Position numbers and translations under genes: made by a program. Below are positions 1-7,734 of a DNA stretch of 7,785 nt, one piece after another (positions within the stretch are counted from its first letter, which is position 1; the number at the start of each line of letters is the position of its first letter). Source of the DNA: an uncultured Oscillospiraceae bacterium (lineage in GTDB: Bacteria > Bacillota > Clostridia > Oscillospirales > Oscillospiraceae); assembly GCA_934675115.1 (NCBI GenBank), contig CAKUPH010000096.1, forward strand, positions 1-7,785, read 5' to 3'. Under the pieces are notes generated by a model. That model ran no database searches. It saw only the letters and a program-made list of their open reading frames with translations, and had not been told where the DNA came from.

Positions 1-380
1 ATGAAATCGTGGCCAGGAACCGCGAGATTCTGCTGGCCGCCGGCCGCGAGGTTGAGCCGGACTTTGACAACTTCCGCGCCGCGCCTGCGGCCATCATCGT
101 CTCCGTGGACGATAGCCAGAAGTGGTCCATGGTGGACTGCGCCAACGCCATGACCACCATGGCCATCGCCGCCCAGTCCCTCGGACTGAGCTCCTGCTAT
201 ATCGTGTCCTTTGCCCGGGCGGTGAACGCCCCGAAGCATCCGGAGCTGCCCGTCCTGCTCCAGATCCCAGACGGCTGGCGCGCCCAGTTCGCCCTGTGTC
301 TGGGCTACGGCGATCTTGCCCCTCATGACCGCGCCCCCCGCCGGACGGACGCCGTCAATTACGTGGGTCCCCGAACCTGA
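1..380 (+). CDS. Nitroreductase-family protein, C-terminal part (5' end outside window)
   Basis: The reading frame is open from base 3 to a TGA at 378-380, giving 125 visible residues; the gene starts to the left of the window. The segment WSMVDCANAMTTMAIAAQ followed by SLGLSSC matches the helix and loop of FMN-dependent nitroreductases, where the family has a D-x-A-x-A helix then SLGLGSC. The closing L-C-L-G-Y-G-D and PHDRAPRR fit the family's final strand (hydrophobic-x-LGYP/GD) and basic C-terminal tail. Such proteins bind FMN and reduce nitro groups, quinones or other small oxidants with NAD(P)H in the cytoplasm. The FMN-binding N-terminal Arg/Ser motif is not in view, so substrate and subfamily cannot be judged. 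The GTG at 9 is in frame but has no ribosome binding site and lies within the domain, so it is an internal valine codon. The gene is followed after 28 nt by a strong terminator and is convergent with the symporter gene. Confidence 0.85.
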   Translation, partial: EIVARNREILLAAGREVEPDFDNFRAAPAAIIVSVDDSQKWSMVDCANAMTTMAIAAQSLGLSSCYIVSFARAVNAPKHPELPVLLQIPDGWRAQFALCLGYGDLAPHDRAPRRTDAVNYVGPRT

Positions 381-408
381 CTTCTTCTTTCTCTTCTTTT
401 TTCATACA

Positions 409-459
409 GGCAGACCCGCCGGATACTTCTTTCGTGTCCGGCGGGTCTGCCGCGTTTTT
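409..459 (+). terminator. Rho-independent terminator of the nitroreductase gene
   Basis: Bases 409-426 pair with 434-451 in an 18-bp stem (one T:G wobble) around a 7-base loop, followed by GCG and five T residues at 455-459. It begins 28 nt after the stop codon. The T run lies on the + strand side, so it ends the rightward transcript. Confidence 0.9.
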
Positions 460-466
460 CCCCGGT

Positions 467-507
467 AAAAAGGAGCATCCCGGACGGGTTCCGTCCGGGA
501 TGCTCCT
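467..507 (-). terminator. Rho-independent terminator of the CoA-transferase/symporter operon
   Basis: Bases 471-487 (aggagcatcccggacgg) pair perfectly with 491-507 around a 3-base loop, giving 17 bp. Read on the minus strand, the stem is followed by a run of T (the A residues at 467-471). It lies about 70 nt past the symporter stop codon. With the hairpin at 409-459 it forms a pair of separate convergent terminators, one per strand. Confidence 0.88.
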
Positions 508-578
508 GATACTTGCGATTTTGCTTTTATGAGGTATCTGCGGAATTTTTCCACAGTCCGCGCACAGATTTCCACCGT

Positions 579-1982
579 TTACGCGGCGAGAGCACCGTTT
601 TTGCCTTTTCCGGCGGCCAGTCCAGCGCCCATGATGACGAAGGAGGCCAGAATGCCCACAAACAGCGGGTCGAAGGGCAGTACCTTCACCACGCCGAAAA
701 TGAGCACCAGCACAGGACTCACGATGATGGACGCCACAGCAAATTTTTTGTCGATCCGCCCTGGTAGCCACAGCGCGCACAGCAGCGGCACGAACACCAC
801 CGCGCCCCGCAGGCCCATGGACATGAACGCAAACTGCAAGATCGTGTCCCCCAGCGTCCCCGTGGACAGACAGCAGGCTAGCGCCAGCACCGCCACGATC
901 CACACCTTGGACAGGGCGGAGGCCTTCTTCGGGTCGTCAAATCTGTGGGTGATCTTCTTCACGATGTCGTTGTTCACAATGGTGGCAATGCCCAGCGCAA
1001 GGCCCGCGCCGGTGCCCACTACCGCCACGAACAGCGCACCGAGGATAACGCCCGCCAGCAGCGGCGGCACGTGGGCCGTCACGAAGGTGGTCAGCGCCGT
1101 CTTGGCCGTCAGGCCCGGATACAGCGCGGCGTTGGCCCGCATGTACAGCCCCACCAGAATGCCTCCCGCGCCGATGGGCGGGATGAGGAAGGCGGACAGC
1201 AGCGCGCCGCCCTTGCCCGCTCGATCTGTTTTGCCGGACAGCACGCCCTGAGCATAGGTCTGGGTGGTGAGCACGCCGAGGATCAGGGACAGGCAGGCCC
1301 CCCCGTCGGTGCCCACCCCGCGGGCAAACAGGGAGAAAAAGTTCACCCCGGCGGGGTTGTCAATGCCGCGGACCATGTCCGCGAAGGCGGAGAAGCCCCC
1401 CACCATGCCCAGCACCATGACGCCGCAGGCCATCATGGCCACGTACAGCAGCACAGTCTTGACGATGCCAACCATACCCGCGCCCTTCGTCCCGCCGAAC
1501 ACCACGTACAGCGCCATGAACACCGCCGAAATGATCAGTGCCGGGATAATTCCCATGTCCGGCGCGATGACCGCGATGACCGCCGTGGCGGAAATGAGCT
1601 GGGAAATGACATTGATGAACGTCCCCACCGAGTTGAGGACGGAGGCAGACATTCCCGCGGTGGGGCCAAATTCCTTCCGGATCATGCCCACCAGCGTGGG
1701 GCAGCCGGAGCGGCGCAGCGGCCCGGCGTATACCAGCGCGAGGATCAGGCAGGCGATTCCGCCGCCCAGTGTGAACCACCACGCGGACAGACCGTAGTTA
1801 TAGGCCAGTTGGGCGGTGCCCACCGTGGACGAGCCGCCCACCAGCGTGCCGATGATGACTCCGGCCACCACCGGCATGGAATTTTTCGCCTCGCCGCCCT
1901 TATTTTTCGCGCCGGACCAGATGGACAGCCCCACGATGACGATCAGGGTGGCGGCGAGGCCGAAGATCAGCAGCGGTTCCAT
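579..1982 (-). CDS. Sodium:solute symporter (SSS/SLC5 family)
   Basis: This 467-residue inner-membrane protein has about 13 hydrophobic segments (near residues 4-22, 36-58, 65-85, 113-139, 142-163, 174-197, 229-245, 259-280, 305-334, 358-375, 383-404, 413-433 and 439-456), the number usual for the SSS family of Na+-coupled LeuT-fold carriers. The stretch TLVGGSSTVGTAQLAY (46-61) with GLSAWWFTLGGG after it, and the VVGTGAGLALGIATIVNNDI region (321-340), correspond to the family's sodium/substrate helices. The start chosen is the ATG at 1982: it shares its A with the TGA of the CoA-transferase B gene (TGATG) and has GGGAG upstream, so translation is probably coupled. An in-frame start at 2111 would lie deep inside that gene and add an unrelated basic, non-membrane stretch. 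Because it is the last gene of a CoA-transferase operon, a short-chain carboxylate or keto acid is the likely cargo; this is inference, as the family also carries sugars, proline, pantothenate and acetate. Confidence 0.9.
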   Translation of the reverse strand: MEPLLIFGLAATLIVIVGLSIWSGAKNKGGEAKNSMPVVAGVIIGTLVGGSSTVGTAQLAYNYGLSAWWFTLGGGIACLILALVYAGPLRRSGCPTLVGMIRKEFGPTAGMSASVLNSVGTFINVISQLISATAVIAVIAPDMGIIPALIISAVFMALYVVFGGTKGAGMVGIVKTVLLYVAMMACGVMVLGMVGGFSAFADMVRGIDNPAGVNFFSLFARGVGTDGGACLSLILGVLTTQTYAQGVLSGKTDRAGKGGALLSAFLIPPIGAGGILVGLYMRANAALYPGLTAKTALTTFVTAHVPPLLAGVILGALFVAVVGTGAGLALGIATIVNNDIVKKITHRFDDPKKASALSKVWIVAVLALACCLSTGTLGDTILQFAFMSMGLRGAVVFVPLLCALWLPGRIDKKFAVASIIVSPVLVLIFGVVKVLPFDPLFVGILASFVIMGAGLAAGKGKNGALAA

Positions 1983-2626
1983 CAGGCCATGCTCCCGATC
2001 TTGTCCGGGATGATGAGCTTCGCGCCGGTCTTGGCCTGCACCTCTTCCGCGGTGACGTCCGGGGCCAACTCCTGAAGCAGCAGTCCCTCCGGCGTAACCT
2101 TGATGACGCACAGCTCGGTGATGATATAGTCCACCTCATGGGCGGCGGTGAGGGGCAGTGTGCATTTCTCAAGGATCTTCGGGTTGCCCTCCTTGTCCGT
2201 GTGGGTCATGGTCACCAGCACCTGCCGGGCGCCGGACACCAGATCCATGGCGCCGCCCATACCCGCGGTGGTCTTGCCCGGGACGGTCCAGTTGGCAAGG
2301 TTGCCCTCCTGATCCACCTCGTAGGCCCCCAGAATGGTGAAGGCCACGTGGCCGCCCCGGATGAGGCCGAAAGAGGTGAAGGAGTCGAAGCAGCAGCCGC
2401 CGCAGCGCAGGGCGGCGGGGGCGCCGGAGGCATCCACCAGATTCAGGTCCGCTTCCTCCGGCGTACCGTTCAGGCCGATGACGCCGTTTTCGGAGTCGAT
2501 CCACACGTCGATGCCCTCGGGCACGTAGTTGGCCACCATCGTGGGCAGGCCGATGCCCAGATTCACAAGGTCGCCGTCAGCAAAAAATTTGGCGGCACGG
2601 CGGGCAATAAATTCCTTTGCGTTCAT
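1982..2626 (-). CDS. atoA: Family I CoA-transferase subunit B (acetoacetate/butyrate type)
   Basis: This is the catalytic (beta) subunit, 214 residues, the usual length for AtoA/CtfB/ScoB. The signature SENG is at 45-48; Glu46 is the family's active-site glutamate, which forms the glutamyl-CoA thioester in a ping-pong transfer between two acyl groups. GIGLPT (24-29), GGCCFDS (76-82), IRGGH (89-93), NLANW (109-113) and [18 protein letters not shown] (116-133) are all typical. The residues before SENG are Ile-Asp where the classical pattern has Leu/Phe-His/Gln, a mild variation that may affect the acyl pocket. The ATG at 2626 is chosen because AAGGAGG lies 8 nt upstream; an upstream in-frame ATG at 2680 lacks a site and overlaps the subunit A gene. 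It lies 16 nt after subunit A and overlaps the symporter start by one base. The substrate pair (acetoacetate, butyrate, acetate or another 3-oxoacid) cannot be fixed from sequence. Confidence 0.92.
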   Translation of the reverse strand: MNAKEFIARRAAKFFADGDLVNLGIGLPTMVANYVPEGIDVWIDSENGVIGLNGTPEEADLNLVDASGAPAALRCGGCCFDSFTSFGLIRGGHVAFTILGAYEVDQEGNLANWTVPGKTTAGMGGAMDLVSGARQVLVTMTHTDKEGNPKILEKCTLPLTAAHEVDYIITELCVIKVTPEGLLLQELAPDVTAEEVQAKTGAKLIIPDKIGSMA

Positions 2627-2642
2627 ATTCCGTACCTCCTTT

Positions 2643-3308
2643 TTATTCCGGTCTGCTGCCCTGCACGATGTAGTCCACAAGGCAGCCGGGGGTCATGATG
2701 TAGTCGGGCTCCAGCTCGCCCACCTCCACGATCTCCTCCGCCTCCACGATGACGAGGTCGGCGGCGGTGGCCATGATGGAGTTGAAGTTCCGTGCGGTAT
2801 GGCGGAAGATGCAGTTGCCCATCTTGTCCGCCTTCCACGCGTGGATGAGGGCCAGCTCCGCGTGGAGCGGCGTCTCCAGAATATACTTCTTGCCGTCCAC
2901 CTCGATGATCTGCTTGCCCTCCTCCATGGGGGTGCCCAGACCGGTGGGGGTCAGGATGCCGCCGATGCCGGCGCCGCCGGCCCGGATGCGCTCGCACAGG
3001 GTGCCCTGTGGGGTGAAGGTCACGTCGATCTCACCGGCCACTACCTTGGCCACCGTCTCCTTGTTGGAGCCGATATGGGAGCAGGTAATGTGCTTGATGC
3101 GGTTTTCGTGGACCAGCAGGCCGATGCCCCGGCCCTGCACGCTGGTGTTGTTGGAGATGACGCTGAAGTCCGAGTAGTCCGCGGCGATGATCCCGCGGAT
3201 CAGCGTCTCCGGAACGCCGCAGTTCACAAATCCCGGGATCATCACGCTCATCCCGCTGTGGATGTGGCTCATTGCTTCGTCCAGACTTACGATTTTGTTC
3301 TTGGCCAT
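2643..3308 (-). CDS. atoD: Family I CoA-transferase subunit A (acetoacetate/butyrate type)
   Basis: This is the alpha subunit, 221 residues, matching the usual length of AtoD/CtfA/ScoA. It pairs with subunit B to form the CoA-binding heteromer. Recognisable blocks are MIPGFVNCGVPETLI (23-37), the family's G-F-x3-G-x-P signature; FTPQGTLCERIRAGGAGIGG (98-117); the TPTGLGTPMEEGKQ segment (120-133); and ARNFNSIMATAADLVIVEAE (172-191). The usual Gly-Gly-Phe of the first signature is Pro-Gly-Phe here. The ATG at 3308 has a purine-rich GGGAAGAG site 5-8 nt upstream and gives the standard N-terminus. The gene heads an operon with subunit B and a sodium symporter, the arrangement expected for activating an imported acid or releasing a fermentation acid. 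Similar enzymes serve acetoacetate use, butyrate formation from butyryl-CoA and lysine fermentation; the sequence alone does not choose between these roles. Confidence 0.92.
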   Translation of the reverse strand: MAKNKIVSLDEAMSHIHSGMSVMIPGFVNCGVPETLIRGIIAADYSDFSVISNNTSVQGRGIGLLVHENRIKHITCSHIGSNKETVAKVVAGEIDVTFTPQGTLCERIRAGGAGIGGILTPTGLGTPMEEGKQIIEVDGKKYILETPLHAELALIHAWKADKMGNCIFRHTARNFNSIMATAADLVIVEAEEIVEVGELEPDYIMTPGCLVDYIVQGSRPE

Positions 3309-3348
3309 ATGTCTCTTCCCTTCTTCCAGATTTGTTCTTTTTCATTAT

Positions 3349-3358
3349 TGAACGTTCA
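3349..3358. promoter_or_regulatory. Candidate operator: perfect palindrome TGAACGTTCA
   Basis: The 10-bp sequence TGAACGTTCA is its own reverse complement. It lies at about +10 to +19 of the transcript predicted from the atoD promoter and about 40 nt before the atoD start codon. Its position suits a repressor that blocks early elongation. Perfect short palindromes of this kind are common sites for TetR-type regulators, but no regulator gene is in view, so the assignment is a guess. Confidence 0.45.
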
Positions 3359-3373
3359 GTAAATAACAATTAC

Positions 3374-3402
3374 AGTTTACACGCTTTTGCCAATGCCGTC
3401 AA
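3374..3402 (-). promoter_or_regulatory. Sigma-A type promoter of the CoA-transferase/symporter operon
   Basis: Read on the minus strand, TTGACG (3402-3397) is followed after exactly 17 bases by TAAACT (3379-3374). The predicted start is near 3367, giving a leader of about 58 nt before atoD. The -35 matches consensus at 5 of 6 positions and the -10 at 4 of 6. The local sequence is clearly AT-richer than the flanking genes. Confidence 0.7.
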
Positions 3403-3453
3403 GGGATTTTTTCAGTTTCCACAGCACTTTGCCGGTATATGCGCAGCCGCATG

Positions 3454-3491
3454 AAAAAAGACCGGCTGTCCCTTTCCGGGACAGCCGGTCT
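3454..3491 (-). terminator. Rho-independent terminator of the chaperonin operon
   Basis: Bases 3459-3472 (agaccggctgtccc) pair perfectly with 3478-3491 around a 5-base loop, a 14-bp GC-rich stem. On the minus strand it is followed by six T (the A run 3454-3459). It lies about 65 nt after the stop of the trigger-factor-like gene and about 50 nt before the atoD promoter, so it separates the two minus-strand operons. Confidence 0.9.
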
Positions 3492-3557
3492 CTCTTTTGT
3501 CGGTTTCAGTTTTCCGCCGGATCGCACCTTCGGCCGGAAATTTCGCTCAAAGGATCG

Positions 3558-5653
<2,096 letters not shown>

Positions 5654-5677
5654 TCATGGTCAGATGTAGTACCTTAT

Positions 5678-5706
5678 ATTTTACATCCGGGAAATGGGAC
5701 GGGCAA
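5678..5706 (-). promoter_or_regulatory. Sigma-A type promoter of the chaperonin operon
   Basis: On the minus strand TTGCCC (5706-5701) is followed after 17 bases by TAAAAT (5683-5678), a 4/6 and a 5/6 match to consensus. The predicted start is near 5671, with a leader of about 50 nt. The inverted repeat TTAGCACTC-N9-GAGTGCTAA bound by HrcA is absent from 5621-5845. The heptamer TGTAGTA (+ strand) occurs at 5665-5671 and 5716-5722, on either side of the promoter. Confidence 0.6.
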
Positions 5707-5803
5707 TGCTCCACTTGTAGTATATCTCCGCTTCTGGCCGTTTTGTGGATGTTTTTCTCAGGCAAAATACCGAAAACTACCCATTCCCCGGCGGGCCAAA
5801 CTC

Positions 5804-5812
5804 TGCTATCAT
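5804..5812 (+). promoter_or_regulatory. Extended -10 promoter of the folate cyclo-ligase gene
   Basis: TGCTATCAT is an extended -10 element (TGn plus TATCAT, 5/6 match). The -35 region 17 bases upstream (TTCCCC) is poor, which is usual for extended -10 promoters. The predicted start near 5819 gives a leader of about 27 nt with GGGAGG at 5831-5836. Confidence 0.55.
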
Positions 5813-5845
5813 AAGGGAAAGTAATTGAAAGGGAGGTCCTCACCC

Positions 5846-6457
5846 ATGGCTGAAACCGCCGTTCACGCCGCCCCTCTCCCCGACCCCGACGGGCGAAAGC
5901 AGCTCCGCCGGGAGAAGATCCGCGCCCGGGACGCCCTCTCCCCCGAGGAGCGGGAAGCCCTGTCCCGCCGGCTGGTGGCCAACCTCATCGCCGTCCCGGA
6001 ATTTCAGGCGGCAAAGACCGTCCTCATCTACCGGGCCACCCGGGGCGAGGTGCGGCTGGAGGCGCTGGAGTCTGCGCCAGAGTCCGCCGGGAAGCGGCTG
6101 GCCTTCCCCCTGTGCGTCAGCGACACTGAGATGATCGCCCTGCTCCCCCACGGGGAGGATGCGTGGGTCAGCGGCTACTACGGCATCATGGAGCCGGTGC
6201 CGGAAAAGTCCGACCTGATCCCGCCGGAGGACATCGACCTTGTGGTGTGCCCCTGCACGGTGTTCGACGAGGAATGCAGCCGCATGGGCATGGGCGCGGG
6301 CTTTTACGACCGGTATCTGGAAAAGTGTGTAAATGCAAAGATCCTGTCCGTGGCCTTCGAGTGCCAGAAGGCGGAACGCGTCCCCACCGCCCCGTGGGAT
6401 AAACCCATGGGCATGACGGTGACGGAACGGGCCGTCTACCGGGCCAAAAACGCGTAA
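5846..6457 (+). CDS. 5-formyltetrahydrofolate cyclo-ligase (5,10-methenyl-THF synthetase)
   Basis: This cytoplasmic enzyme of 203 residues converts 5-formyl-THF and ATP to 5,10-methenyl-THF, returning a stored, inhibitory folate to one-carbon metabolism (EC 6.3.3.2; known as YgfA/Fau in E. coli and YqgN in Bacillus). The basic N-terminal helix GRKQLRREKIRAR (16-28) supplies the K-x-x-L-R motif, YGIMEP (112-117) is the family's folate-side loop, and MGMGAGFYDRYLEK (147-160) is the hallmark G-x-G-x-G-x-Y-D-R nucleotide-phosphate loop. VPTAPWDKPMGMTVTE (179-194) matches the closing V-P-x-x-x-x-D segment. The ATG at 5846 is 9 nt after GGGAGG; a TTG at 5825 in the same frame precedes the site and is rejected. 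The gene is monocistronic: it diverges from the chaperonin operon, and a hairpin terminator follows it. Confidence 0.95.
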   Translation: MAETAVHAAPLPDPDGRKQLRREKIRARDALSPEEREALSRRLVANLIAVPEFQAAKTVLIYRATRGEVRLEALESAPESAGKRLAFPLCVSDTEMIALLPHGEDAWVSGYYGIMEPVPEKSDLIPPEDIDLVVCPCTVFDEECSRMGMGAGFYDRYLEKCVNAKILSVAFECQKAERVPTAPWDKPMGMTVTERAVYRAKNA

Positions 6458-6472
6458 TTAATCTCTTGCAGA

Positions 6473-6520
6473 CAGGGAAGGGCGCGCCGCGTACGCGGCG
6501 CACCCTTCCCTGATGCTTTT
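6473..6520 (+). terminator. Terminator of the folate cyclo-ligase gene
   Basis: Bases 6473-6490 pair with 6495-6512 in an 18-bp stem with one C-A mismatch (6483/6502) and the loop GTAC. Four T follow at 6517-6520 on the + strand. The T run is short and offset, but the stem is very stable. No T run follows the stem on the minus strand, so it is a weaker candidate for ending the dehydrogenase transcript. Confidence 0.7.
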
Positions 6521-6545
6521 GATCCCGTTATGATGGAACGCGGGT

Positions 6546-7397
6546 TTACTCCGCCTTTTTCCGCAGCTCGCCCAACTCCCACAGGCTGGTGGTGCCATAG
6601 TCGAGATAGATGATCTGGCCGCTCATGTAGCTGAACAGCTTGCTGCCTATGGCGGCCATGGGATAGCCCATCTCCTCCGGTGCGGCCCAGCGGCCGTTCC
6701 AGAACTCCAGGCTGTACTTTTCCAGAATGGCCTGCCCCGCGGCGGCATCGCCGTTGACGGAGCGGTTGAAGTCGTCGGTCAGGCCGGTTTTGGTCATGCC
6801 CGGGCCGATGGCGTTCAGGCGGATCTTGCGGCCGATAAACTCCGGCGCGTGGCACTTGCTCATGACATAGACGAACTGGCACTTTTTCGAGAATACGTAG
6901 CCCCCGCCGGTGCTCTCCGGGTGAGCCTCATACCACGCCCGGGCCTCGTCCCATGTGTCGCAGGCGATGATCTCCTCGCACTCCTTCAGCGAGTCCCGCC
7001 ACTCCTTGCCGCCGTTGGACGAAATGAAGGTCACGGAGCCGTCGTCCGCGATGCGGTCCAGCAGCCGCTCAGTGAGGTATTTGAAGCTGTAAAAGTTTGT
7101 CAGCTGCACCTCCATGGCGTTGGTCCTGCCCGGCGCGTTGGCGATGCCGTGGCAGAGGTACAGCGCATCAATGGTGTCCGGCAGCTCCGCGATGGCGGCG
7201 TCCGCCCCCGCCTGACTGCCCAGATCCGCCCGGATCTCCCGGGTCACCGCAAAATCCAGCGGCTTTCTGCGGACGGTAGCGTACACGTTGGCCCCCAGCT
7301 CCACCAGCAGCTTCGCCGCCGCGTATCCCATGCCGGAGCCCGCGCCGGTAACGACCACGTTTTTCCCTTCCAAGCCGAAAATACTCTTCAGCTCCAT
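6546..7397 (-). CDS. Short-chain dehydrogenase/reductase, 3-alpha-HSD/carbonyl reductase-like
   Basis: This 283-residue classical-type SDR has a Rossmann start TGAGSGMG (17-24, pattern TGxxxGxG), Asp59 in the adenine-side ADL, LCHGIA (81-86) in place of the usual NNAG, Asn101, the catalytic Ser126 (ISS), Tyr167 and Lys171 (YxxxK), and NAIGPGMTKTGL (195-206). Ser to Tyr is 41 residues, far longer than in most SDRs. This is the same spacing as in the 3-alpha-hydroxysteroid dehydrogenase/carbonyl reductase of Comamonas (S114, Y155, K159), whose LCAG motif and helical insert are also similar. The basic run VRRK (42-45) after the second strand suggests NADP(H). A bile-acid or steroid substrate is possible for a gut organism, but aromatic alcohols and other ketones are equally open. 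The ATG at 7397 has AAGGGG 10 nt upstream. It is monocistronic, with a long structured leader, and converges with the folate gene. Confidence 0.9.
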   Translation of the reverse strand: MELKSIFGLEGKNVVVTGAGSGMGYAAAKLLVELGANVYATVRRKPLDFAVTREIRADLGSQAGADAAIAELPDTIDALYLCHGIANAPGRTNAMEVQLTNFYSFKYLTERLLDRIADDGSVTFISSNGGKEWRDSLKECEEIIACDTWDEARAWYEAHPESTGGGYVFSKKCQFVYVMSKCHAPEFIGRKIRLNAIGPGMTKTGLTDDFNRSVNGDAAAGQAILEKYSLEFWNGRWAAPEEMGYPMAAIGSKLFSYMSGQIIYLDYGTTSLWELGELRKKAE

Positions 7398-7418
7398 ACT
7401 GTTTCCGCCCCTTCCCTG

Positions 7419-7490
7419 TTCAGGTGTTTTTTCGGCGCTGCCCTGTGCGGCCGCCGCCCTTACCTGAATTTTATCCGCCCCTCCGGGCGG
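7419..7490 (-). promoter_or_regulatory. Structured 5' leader of the dehydrogenase gene
   Basis: Within the predicted minus-strand leader, TTCAGGT/ACCTGAA (7462-7468 with 7419-7425) closes an inner hairpin in which 7433-7441 pair with 7447-7456 (nine pairs, one wobble, one bulge, 5-base loop). Nearer the promoter a second hairpin forms from 7475-7480 and 7485-7490 (CCGCCC/GGGCGG). The outer stem ends about 11 nt before the Shine-Dalgarno sequence. No known riboswitch class is recognised and no T run follows, so any control would act on translation rather than termination. Part of the folding potential could simply reflect high GC. Confidence 0.35.
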
Positions 7491-7565
7491 CGGGTATGGT
7501 CATGATAGAGAATTTTCAATGGCCGGAAGTACCCGCTTTGGGTCATTCCTGCGGCAGCAAAAAGG

Positions 7566-7594
7566 AAGATAATGTACAATAAGGGACCTGTAAA
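7566..7594 (-). promoter_or_regulatory. Sigma-A type promoter of the dehydrogenase gene
   Basis: On the minus strand TTTACA (7594-7589) is followed after 17 bases by TATCTT (7571-7566), a 5/6 and a 4/6 match. The predicted start is near 7559, which gives a leader of about 160 nt. A TATCAT nearer the gene (minus strand, around 7501-7506) is an alternative -10 but has no convincing -35. Confidence 0.5.
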
Positions 7595-7634
7595 CAAAGT
7601 GGCGTGCAAATCTTGACGGGATCTTACACTTCAA

Positions 7635-7678
7635 AATAAACCGCATCCTTTCACTGAAAAGTGCAAAAAAGGATGCGG
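7635..7678 (-). terminator. Second terminator-like hairpin downstream of the right-edge gene
   Basis: CCGCATCC (7641-7648) pairs with GGATGCGG (7671-7678). Inside, TTTCACT and AGTG can extend the stem to a GAAA tetraloop with a small internal loop. On the minus strand it is followed by TTTATTTT. It may be a backup terminator after the hairpin at 7702-7733. Confidence 0.45.
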
Positions 7679-7694
7679 CCCAATTTTCCATGAA

Positions 7695-7733
7695 AATGAA
7701 AAAAGCCTTGAAAACCTGTGTTTTCAAGGCTTT
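7695..7733 (-). terminator. Strong terminator of the right-edge minus-strand gene
   Basis: Bases 7702-7715 (aaagccttgaaaac) pair perfectly with 7720-7733 around a 4-base loop, 14 bp. On the minus strand a run of six T overlaps the stem end (A run 7699-7704), then CATTTT follows. It begins one base after a TGA in the minus reading frame that enters from the right. Confidence 0.85.
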
Positions 7734-7734
7734 G

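Noticed and set aside
546..555. DnaA-box-like TTTTTCCACA
   Set aside because: A single inexact match with no cluster of boxes or origin gene nearby; chance is sufficient.
945..2075. 376-codon open frame on the + strand opposite the symporter
   Set aside because: It is the antisense of a clearly recognised membrane protein gene. Its composition (His, Gly, Arg, Gln rich) is the product of high-GC codon bias and it has no domain.
1983..2111. N-terminal extension of the symporter from the ATG at 2111
   Set aside because: The added 43 residues would be the out-of-frame reading of the CoA-transferase B gene. The ATG at 1982 gives a normal membrane start and tight coupling.
3511..3540. Inverted repeat TTTCCG...CGGAAA after the trigger-factor-like gene
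   Set aside because: It can form a nine-pair stem with a bulge but has no T run on the minus strand. The stronger hairpin at 3459-3491 is the terminator.
6524..6544. Imperfect inverted repeat CCCGTT...AACGCGGG after the dehydrogenase stop
   Set aside because: The stem is short and bulged with no T run on the minus strand, so it is not supported as a terminator.
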